Assembly (NCBI GenBank): GCA_001798265.1
Contig: MGRR01000105.1
Span: 1,355-16,718 of the forward strand
From: Deltaproteobacteria bacterium RIFCSPHIGHO2_12_FULL_43_9
GTDB taxonomy: Bacteria; Bdellovibrionota; O2-12-FULL-43-9
Direction: 5' to 3'
Length of the DNA: 15,364 nt
The position numbers and the translations under genes are program-made. Numbering within the stretch: the first letter of the stretch is position 1; each line of letters begins with the position of its first letter. Positions 5,964-12,280 of the stretch are shown piece by piece. Under the pieces are notes generated by a model, which was not told where the DNA came from, ran no database searches, and saw only the letters and a list, made by a program, of their open reading frames with translations.

Positions 5964-8665
5964 AGTATATCCGCCCAACTCTTCCCGGTTCCGATCGAAA
6001 CACCGAGTGGTACGGACATCTTAATAACACCGGTCATCTCTTTCTCAACAATAGACTTTATTTTATCCATTTCCTCTTCGGGGGCCTCGACAATAAGCTC
6101 ATCGTGGACCTGCAATATCAGATGGGCTTTCAATTTTTCTTGCGCAAATTGATCCGCGATTTTTAACATTGCCACCTTAATAACATCGGCAGCCGTGCCC
6201 TGAATCGGGCTATTTATGGCCATCCTTTCGGCAAAGGAGCGAACCGCGGGATTTTTTGAGTGTAGCTCCGGAAGATATCTCCTCCTTCCAAAAATTGTCC
6301 TTACAAAACCATTTTCACGCGCGGATTTAACGGAATCTTCCATATATGCTTTAACCGAGGGATATCTTTCAAAGTATCTCTCTATATAGCTTCTTGCTTT
6401 GTCCTGGGAGATTGAGAGCTGACGGGCTAATCCGAAAGGGGAAATACCATAAATGATTCCAAAATTCATCGTCTTTGCCTGCCGTCTCTGCTCTTCGGTA
6501 ACATCATCGTATGAAACACTAAATATTTCAGCGGCTGTCGATGTATGAATATCATGATTATTTTTGAATGCCTTTATTAGTTCCTCGTCATTAGCGATGT
6601 GCGCCAAAAGGCGCAGCTCCACCTGATTGTAGTCAGCACTAAGCAGGAGCCAGCCAGGCTCTGTAATGAATGCCTGTCTGATCTTTTTTCCTAGTTCGGT
6701 TCGAATCGGAATATTCTGTAGATTTGGATTGGAACTGGATAGCCTGCCAGTGGCCGCAATGGTCTGATTGTAGGATGTGTGAACCCTGCCATGATCATCC
6801 GCTAATTTTAAAAGTGAGTCGACATACGTGGATTTAAGTTTAGAGACCTCCCTATATTGAATGATCAGTTTCGGAAGAGGATGAAGCGGGGCAAGTGTTT
6901 CAAGAACCTCTGAATCGGTTGAATAACCGGACTTTGTTCTTTTAACCGATGGCAATCCCAATTTATCGAATAAAATAGTCTGGAGCTGCTGATTAGAATT
7001 AACGTTAAATTGTTCACCAGCTAGTTGTTGTATCCTGCTTTCGAACTTTTCAACCTCTTCACCTAATTCCCTCTGCAAAGTCTTAAGATACGCTCTATCA
7101 GTTTTAACCCCTCTCAACTCCATTTCCGCCAGCACAGCGGCTAGGGGAAGCTCTATATCTCTATATAGTTTTTGGAGCTCTTTATCTTTTGAGAGCTCTC
7201 CACCTAAAACCTCCGACAACCTCAGTGTTACATCCGCATCCTCGGCAGCATAAGGTGTAGCCTTTTCAAGCGGAACCATATCAAACGTAATCTGTGATGC
7301 CCCTTTGCCCACAACCTCCTGGAAGGAGATATTCTGATGGTTTAAATAGTAAAGGGTTAACGCATCCAGATTGTGCTGCGATGCAGGGTTCAGGCAGTAG
7401 GAGATCAACATAGTATCATCATCGATGCCTTTTACCGTTATCCCATCACCCTTAAAAACCAGATAATCAAACTTTATATTCTGCGCTATCTTCTTAAGCT
7501 TCTCATTCTCTAAAACCTCTTTTAATAACTTGACCCCCTCTTTAACGGGAACCTGTTCTGGAACAACGTCACTCTTATGACGAAGAGGCATATAGGCAGC
7601 CTCTATCTTATTATCGATTTTTAAGGCGATCGAAACACCAACCAATTTTGCTTTTATGGGATCGATGGAATCTGTCTCTGTATCTACAGCAAATCTTTTG
7701 CACTTCTCAATCTTCCTTATCCATTCCTCGAGCACCTTTTTATCCGTTATCGATACGTATTCACCCCTTTTGACGTCGGAGGTACCGCTCTTTTTTTCAG
7801 ATCGTTTTATCTCTAAATCTTTGAGGAGCCTGTTAAACTCCAGTTCCCTGAAAAGATCCACAACCATATCGTTATCAGGCCCGTTATATAGAAATTTATC
7901 CAGCTTAAAACTCTCCCCGACGTCCTTCTCCAGTGTCACAAGCCTGAGGCTGAGTTCGGCATCACCTCGATGATCTTCCAGATTCTTTTTTAGCGCAGGT
8001 TTTGTTATTTCATCCAGATGTGAATAGAGGTTCTCAACCGATCTGTATCTGTTAATTAGGTCAGCAGCGGTTTTGGGACCGACTCCAGGAACGCCAGGAA
8101 TATTGTCCGAGCTATCACCCATTAAGGCCAGAAGATCGCGTACCTGTCTTGGCTCAACGCCAAATTTCTCTTTTACGGCTTCCTTGTCATATGTCTTGGG
8201 ACCCTTTATGTGCGCCGGATCGTAGAGTACGACCCCGGGATTAACCAGTTGCATCAAATCCTTATCGCTCGAAACCACGACAATCTCTAAGTCTTTCTCA
8301 TCCTCTAATTGATGGATGATGGAGGCAATCAGATCATCGGCTTCAAATCTCGGCTTTTCCACCACTGGGATTTTAAAAGCCTCAACAACCCGTTTTATAT
8401 ATGGGATCTGGGCCGAAAGATCATCCGGCATCTCTTTCCTGTTTGCCTTATAATCCTCATATATTTCATCCCTGAATGTATCCTCCTTAGAATCAAAAAC
8501 TATTGCGAGATACCTTGGTTTCTTTTCCTTTATCAATTTATGCAGCATGGAAGAGAAACCAAATATCGCATTCGTAGGCTCACCCTTGGACGTGGCAAGA
8601 GGGGGGAGAGCGTAATAGGCACGGAAGAAATAGGCGCTTCCATCTATGAGAAAGAGTTTGTTCAT
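5960..8665 (-). CDS. polA: DNA polymerase I
   Basis: This 901-residue protein is close to the usual full-length size. It has the 5'-3' nuclease domain (about 1-290, with DGSAYFFRA, FEADDLIAS, DNIPGVPGVGPKTA). It has an apparently active 3'-5' proofreading domain: DTE at 328-330, then NIKFD, then a YAAEDAD motif. The polymerase domain has motif A (SADYNQVELR), the O-helix (RRQAKTMNFGIIYG) and motif C (VHDE, 853-856). It fills gaps and removes RNA primers in lagging-strand synthesis and repair. The ATG is 2 bp after the TAG of the upstream TM2-type gene, so translation is probably coupled. It is the last gene of the gmhA-to-polA operon, and its stop overlaps that of a convergent gene. Confidence 0.98.
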   Translation of the reverse strand: MNKLFLIDGSAYFFRAYYALPPLATSKGEPTNAIFGFSSMLHKLIKEKKPRYLAIVFDSKEDTFRDEIYEDYKANRKEMPDDLSAQIPYIKRVVEAFKIPVVEKPRFEADDLIASIIHQLEDEKDLEIVVVSSDKDLMQLVNPGVVLYDPAHIKGPKTYDKEAVKEKFGVEPRQVRDLLALMGDSSDNIPGVPGVGPKTAADLINRYRSVENLYSHLDEITKPALKKNLEDHRGDAELSLRLVTLEKDVGESFKLDKFLYNGPDNDMVVDLFRELEFNRLLKDLEIKRSEKKSGTSDVKRGEYVSITDKKVLEEWIRKIEKCKRFAVDTETDSIDPIKAKLVGVSIALKIDNKIEAAYMPLRHKSDVVPEQVPVKEGVKLLKEVLENEKLKKIAQNIKFDYLVFKGDGITVKGIDDDTMLISYCLNPASQHNLDALTLYYLNHQNISFQEVVGKGASQITFDMVPLEKATPYAAEDADVTLRLSEVLGGELSKDKELQKLYRDIELPLAAVLAEMELRGVKTDRAYLKTLQRELGEEVEKFESRIQQLAGEQFNVNSNQQLQTILFDKLGLPSVKRTKSGYSTDSEVLETLAPLHPLPKLIIQYREVSKLKSTYVDSLLKLADDHGRVHTSYNQTIAATGRLSSSNPNLQNIPIRTELGKKIRQAFITEPGWLLLSADYNQVELRLLAHIANDEELIKAFKNNHDIHTSTAAEIFSVSYDDVTEEQRRQAKTMNFGIIYGISPFGLARQLSISQDKARSYIERYFERYPSVKAYMEDSVKSARENGFVRTIFGRRRYLPELHSKNPAVRSFAERMAINSPIQGTAADVIKVAMLKIADQFAQEKLKAHLILQVHDELIVEAPEEEMDKIKSIVEKEMTGVIKMSVPLGVSIGTGKSWADIL

Positions 8666-8667
8666 CC

Positions 8668-8982
8668 CTAAACTTTCAAAACAGAAACAACTCCAAGCAG
8701 AATCATCATCCAGAATATCGCCACCGTTAAGAGAGGAATTAAAACAAATAGAAAAACATGCGTCGCGTTACCTAAATTTGGCAATTTACCATCATTGATC
8801 TTTACCGATACATAAAAGGCGTCGATAATAGACCAGATCCATGGGATGCCAAAAATCCAGAAGGTAGATAAAAAGAGAACCCCCTTCCCCGGCTCCCCAT
8901 TATAAATCTGCCCCGCCCCAGGACAAAAAAGCGAGAGTAGAGCCGTTAATAATGGATCCTTTTGATAGGTAATTTCCTGCAT
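8668..8982 (-). CDS. Small TM2-type membrane protein
   Basis: This 104-residue protein has a first hydrophobic helix ending in CPGAGQIYNGEPGKG. That matches the Gly-rich, GQIYNG-type turn found in TM2-domain and related small membrane proteins. A second segment (IFGIPWIWSIIDAFYVSVKIN) follows, then a C-terminal transmembrane helix (FLFVLIPLLTVAIFWMMILL). The biochemical role of this family is unknown. I take the ATG at 8982, preceded by AAGGA about nine bases upstream. The frame extends to 9054, but that would overlap the preceding gene by 68 bp and add a non-membrane, Cys-containing N terminus. It lies 4 bp after the DHS-like gene and 2 bp before polA. Confidence 0.75.
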   Translation of the reverse strand: MQEITYQKDPLLTALLSLFCPGAGQIYNGEPGKGVLFLSTFWIFGIPWIWSIIDAFYVSVKINDGKLPNLGNATHVFLFVLIPLLTVAIFWMMILLGVVSVLKV

Positions 8983-8986
8983 GGGA

Positions 8987-9937
8987 TCATCCTTTGGATC
9001 GCTTCTCCAGTATAGAGGCGATAAACATCGGCAATAGTAGCTCATGTTGACCAATCAGGGAAATGCCAACCCCCCCATTCCTTGTCGGTCTATCAACCAC
9101 ATTTGTCTCCGGCCTATATTGCCTCATAAAATCTAAATTTATCGTTGTAAAATTGTTTAATTTATACCCCAGATTCCTTGAAAGTGTCACAGCCTTTAAA
9201 AACAATTCCGGCATCAAAACCGCTGACCCTATATTTAAAAAGACGCCACCCTCCAGATTCGCAACCACCCTGCTAAATTGAAGCGCGTCTCTATGCAACC
9301 CCCGTCCTAAAGCCCCGGGCTCAACACTTGGATGAAAATGAATGGTATCTGTCCCGATTGCCGCAACTACAAAAAGGGGGATATCTGATTTGGCGGCATT
9401 CCAGATCAAGGATTGCTCCTTAAATTTTAAATCTATGTTCCCGAATCCTCTTTTAACCGACTCCCCTATACCCAGCCCATCCTTGTCGCCATTTATAATC
9501 GCGTGATTTAAAATCTGCGCCGTCTCTTTTCCCATGCCAAAATCACCATCACTAAGCCTGCTACCAACATCCTCACTGGTCGCGCCAACAAATCCAAGCT
9601 CGAAATCGTGGATTAATCCCGCTCCATTCAATAGAATCGCGGAGATACAATCTCTTTTTATTAACTGTATTATCAAAGGGGAGAGACCATTCTTAATCAC
9701 ATGGGCACCTATCCCCCAGATTACCGGTCTATTGTTCTGTATGGAATGAACTACAGAATCTACCGCCTTATGAAAATCAGCGCCGCCGAACTGCCTGGGC
9801 AGTATGTCGATAAATTCCCTGAAAGAACCTCCAACCTTGTACTCACCTGAAACATCTCCAATCTTGACCTTTGTTGGACGTTCATTTAATGGAATCGTCT
9901 TTATATCTTCTAAACGAAGATCGGTATAATCAGACAT
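8987..9937 (-). CDS. Deoxyhypusine-synthase-like protein
   Basis: This 316-residue protein resembles bacterial proteins annotated as deoxyhypusine synthase-like: PVIWGIGAHVIKNGLSPLII (71-90), NGAGLIHDFELGFVGATSED (104-123), a segment with IGTDTIHFHPS, and EGGVFLNIGSAVLMPELFLK. The eukaryotic and archaeal enzyme transfers a butylamine group from spermidine to a lysine of eIF5A using NAD. Bacterial relatives may act on other amines, and the substrate here is unknown. I cannot place the enzyme's catalytic lysine, so activity is uncertain. The start at 9937 overlaps the gmhA stop by 8 bp; a GTG at 9949 is an alternative adding four residues. The TGA at 8987 is 4 bp before the next start. Confidence 0.7.
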   Translation of the reverse strand: MSDYTDLRLEDIKTIPLNERPTKVKIGDVSGEYKVGGSFREFIDILPRQFGGADFHKAVDSVVHSIQNNRPVIWGIGAHVIKNGLSPLIIQLIKRDCISAILLNGAGLIHDFELGFVGATSEDVGSRLSDGDFGMGKETAQILNHAIINGDKDGLGIGESVKRGFGNIDLKFKEQSLIWNAAKSDIPLFVVAAIGTDTIHFHPSVEPGALGRGLHRDALQFSRVVANLEGGVFLNIGSAVLMPELFLKAVTLSRNLGYKLNNFTTINLDFMRQYRPETNVVDRPTRNGGVGISLIGQHELLLPMFIASILEKRSKG

Positions 9938-10541
9938 GGATCTCAACACCCTCTTTCCTGTTTGGCAGGAAGAGCGCCTGATCCACGAGCTCCATAATAC
10001 AATGACCTATTGTGATATGTGATTCCTGAATGTGACACGTCGCATTTGTCGCAGAAACATTCAAATGATATTCAACGATTTGTCCCATTTTCCCGCCACT
10101 ACCACCGGTCATCCCGACCGTGATCAACCCCATCTCTTTTGCTACCCCAAGGCCTCTTATTACATTCGGGGAATTTCCACTTGTTGAGATGCCAATAGCG
10201 ATATCGCCGCGATGCCCCATCCCTCTGATCTGTCTTTCAAACACCTGCTCATATCCGTAATCATTTCCAATCGCGGTTAAAATTGAGGTGTCTGTTGTAA
10301 GGGCTATGGCCGGGAGCGATGGCCTCTCAATCTTAAAACGCCCCATAAATTCAGCAGCAAGATGCTGGGCATCCGCGGCACTCCCGCCATTTCCAAAAAA
10401 AAGGAGCTTTTTCCCCGATTTCAGCGCCGCGGCAATTACCCTCGCCACGGAATCTATATCCCGGATTAATTGTTTCGCAACCTCACGCTTAACCCTGATA
10501 CTCTCCGTGAAATATTGCTGTATATCGCTATAGGTATCCAT
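9930..10541 (-). CDS. gmhA: Sedoheptulose-7-phosphate isomerase (phosphoheptose isomerase)
   Basis: This 203-residue protein is the usual length for GmhA. It converts sedoheptulose 7-phosphate to D-glycero-D-manno-heptose 7-phosphate, the first step to the ADP-heptose of the lipopolysaccharide inner core. The SIS fold is evident: FFGNGGSAADAQHLAAEF (48-65), STSGNSPNV (119-127) and QESHITIGH (172-180). His60, Glu64, Gln172 and His180 correspond to the metal-binding and catalytic residues known in the family. The ATG at 10541 has GGGG nine bases upstream. The frame runs on to 10589, but the extra 16 residues are translated from a dispersed repeat and are not part of the protein. It is first in the operon with the DHS-like gene, the TM2 gene and polA, and divergent from trxA. 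Confidence 0.95.
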   Translation of the reverse strand: MDTYSDIQQYFTESIRVKREVAKQLIRDIDSVARVIAAALKSGKKLLFFGNGGSAADAQHLAAEFMGRFKIERPSLPAIALTTDTSILTAIGNDYGYEQVFERQIRGMGHRGDIAIGISTSGNSPNVIRGLGVAKEMGLITVGMTGGSGGKMGQIVEYHLNVSATNATCHIQESHITIGHCIMELVDQALFLPNRKEGVEIHV

Positions 10542-10561
10542 GCTTTTTACCCCTTTCTTGT

Positions 10562-10612
10562 TGCGAGTCGTCATTGCGAACGCCGTCATTGCGAGCGAAG
10601 CGAAGCAATCCC
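10562..10612 (+). repeat. Dispersed GCGAGCGAAG-type repeat, one full and one or two partial copies
   Basis: A full unit at 10584-10610 (containing GCGAGCGAAGCGAAGCAATC) is preceded by partial copies (GTCGTCATTGCGAACGCC at 10567-10584). The cluster begins about 20 bp upstream of the gmhA start codon, so it lies in the gmhA leader or promoter region. Confidence 0.85.
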
Positions 10613-10650
10613 TTCATTTAGCATATATCTAACGTGCTATCCAAATTCAC

Positions 10651-10666
10651 ATTTATTTAAATAAAT
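10651..10666. promoter_or_regulatory. Perfect 16-bp AT palindrome between gmhA and trxA
   Basis: ATTTATTTAAATAAAT is its own reverse complement and lies in the 184-bp divergent spacer. A TATACT element (10677-10682) follows on the trxA side but lacks a good -35, so no promoter is called. The palindrome could be an operator or chance symmetry in AT-rich DNA. Confidence 0.35.
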
Positions 10667-10725
10667 TACTTGAACTTATACTTTAACTATGTAAATTGAT
10701 TGTAGAACTAGAATCTGAGGTTAAC

Positions 10726-11052
10726 ATGTCTGAAAATATATTAGCTGTAAATGATGATAGCTTTGAACAAGAGGTGTTAAAATCAGAGACACCTACCCTT
10801 GTAGACTTCTGGGCCGAGTGGTGCGGACCCTGTAAGGCCCTTGCCCCAAAGATTGACGAATTGGCAAATCAATTCATGGGAAAGGTAAAAATAGTTAAAG
10901 TAAATATTGATGATGCCCCTAACACCCCGGCGCAGTTCGGGGTCAGGGGGATACCCACGCTGATTCTATTTAAAGATGGCAAGGTAGTTGACACCCTGGT
11001 TGGAAACCAGCCATCGGAAAAGCTTAAAGAGCTGATTAACAAGGTTTTGTAA
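10726..11052 (+). CDS. trxA: Thioredoxin
   Basis: This 108-residue protein is standard thioredoxin size. The redox-active motif WCGPCK has Cys33 and Cys36, the buried Asp27 and the cis-proline of GIPT (Pro77) are present, and the KDGK turn follows. It reduces cytoplasmic protein disulfides using thioredoxin reductase. The ATG at 10726 is preceded by GAGG with a five-base spacer. The frame is open to an earlier start at 10696, which would add ten residues not typical of thioredoxins. It is divergent from gmhA and convergent with rodA, apparently monocistronic. Confidence 0.97.
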   Translation: MSENILAVNDDSFEQEVLKSETPTLVDFWAEWCGPCKALAPKIDELANQFMGKVKIVKVNIDDAPNTPAQFGVRGIPTLILFKDGKVVDTLVGNQPSEKLKELINKVL

Positions 11053-11063
11053 CCTCTATCTTA

Positions 11064-11185
11064 TACCAATTTGATTTCAGCCATAGAGTTAGGCGAGAGG
11101 AGGAAACGCGACGTAGCATACATTTGAGTATGTGAGGAGCGTTTCCGACGAGCAACAACACTCTATGGTTGAAGGCAAATTGGTA
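11064..11185. mobile_element. 122-bp palindromic MITE-like element between trxA and rodA
   Basis: Terminal arms of 25 bp (11064-11088 and 11161-11185; TACCAATTTG at the outer ends) match in 22 positions as inverted repeats. Inside are two further nested stems: GGAAACGC (11102-11109) with GCGTTTCC (11139-11146), and CATAC (11117-11121) with GTATG (11128-11132). The element has no open frame and is flanked on both sides by TTA (11061-11063, 11186-11188), which could be a 3-bp target duplication. The right TTA is also the rodA stop codon. It may act as a bidirectional terminator for the convergent genes. Copy number elsewhere is unknown. Confidence 0.6.
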
Positions 11186-12280
11186 TTAGAATATAAATCT
11201 TCTCATTGAAATATTTATAAGAAGCCCGATGGCAATCATCGATGTGACCAACGAAGTTCCGCCATAGCTTAAGAAAGGGAGCGGCACCCCTACAACAGGC
11301 ATTATACCGGTAACCATTCCAATGTTTATTAATACATGCCACGCAATAATGAGGACTACCCCCAGACCTAAAATAACACCAAATTTTTCTTTGGCCTTGC
11401 TCGCTGCCCTGAGACCAAACAAAAGTAGCGCCAGATAGGAGGTGAGCATAATAAGAGAACCAAAAAAACCGTGCTCTTCCGCAAGGACTGAGAATATAAA
11501 ATCTGTATGCTGCTCCGGCAAAAATTTCAGCTGGGTCTGCGTCCCCTTCATGTAACCCTTACCCAGGAAACGGCCGGATCCGACCGCAATCATGGACTGA
11601 ATAGCGTGATACCCCTTACCCTTGGGATCGCTTGCCGGGTTAAGAAATGTCTCTACCCTATCCTTTTGATACTCCTTTAAAACAAACTTCCAGGTAAATG
11701 GAATAGCTATGGCTGCCAATATCATAAAAATAATAATCGATTGCATCCGGATTTTCATAAAAAAGCAAATGGTCATTCCAACGAAAGTTACGAGTAAAGC
11801 AGTACCAAGATCTGGCTCGAGAATTATTAAAAACGCTGGAATTCCGACAAGCAGGATAGGGATTAAGAGCTCCCTTAAAAAATATGGGGCATTCCTTCTC
11901 TGCCCGCTAAAATATTTCGCTAAAGCTATCACAAGCGCTATCTTCATCAGATCAGATGGTTGAAACCTGATCGGTCCCAGAGCCAGCCACCGCTGTGCCC
12001 CCATAGCGGTGGTTCCTGCCACAAGAACCGCAACCAGCAAAAAGAGCACCACCCCATAAATGATGTAACCAAACCGATCAAAAATTCTATAATCAATAAG
12101 AATAGCGGCTGCCATAAAAAAACCACCAACCACAATCCATCCCAACTGAACAAATACGATATTTGAACTCTCTCCCTGATGTGTGGCGCTATAAAGATTA
12201 ACCAATCCGATGGATATAATTATCAAGGCAGGTATTATTATTCCCCAATCCACGACATATCTGGCCCGTGTTCCTATCAT
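11186..12280 (-). CDS. rodA: Peptidoglycan glycosyltransferase RodA
   Basis: This 364-residue protein of the SEDS family has about ten transmembrane segments. It polymerises lipid II into glycan strands for lateral-wall growth, as partner of PBP2. Family motifs are present: GAQRWLALGPIRFQPSDLMK (94-113), GTQTQLKFLPEQHTDFIF (246-263, with Asp260 at the position of the essential E. coli Asp262) and GVPLPFLSYGGTSL (331-344). The ATG overlaps the mrdA TGA (ATGA), and its ribosome-binding site GGAGGGAGA lies in the last codons of mrdA. The TAA stop coincides with the flanking TTA of a palindromic element. Confidence 0.97.
   Translation of the reverse strand: MIGTRARYVVDWGIIIPALIIISIGLVNLYSATHQGESSNIVFVQLGWIVVGGFFMAAAILIDYRIFDRFGYIIYGVVLFLLVAVLVAGTTAMGAQRWLALGPIRFQPSDLMKIALVIALAKYFSGQRRNAPYFLRELLIPILLVGIPAFLIILEPDLGTALLVTFVGMTICFFMKIRMQSIIIFMILAAIAIPFTWKFVLKEYQKDRVETFLNPASDPKGKGYHAIQSMIAVGSGRFLGKGYMKGTQTQLKFLPEQHTDFIFSVLAEEHGFFGSLIMLTSYLALLLFGLRAASKAKEKFGVILGLGVVLIIAWHVLINIGMVTGIMPVVGVPLPFLSYGGTSLVTSMIAIGLLINISMRRFIF

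Noticed and set aside
8983..9054. Longer TM2-type protein starting at 9054
   Set aside because: It would overlap the DHS-like gene by 68 bp; the start at 8982 has a ribosome-binding site and begins the membrane domain normally.
10542..10589. N-terminal extension of GmhA
   Set aside because: The extra codons come from a dispersed repeat; the ATG at 10541 has a ribosome-binding site and matches the family start.
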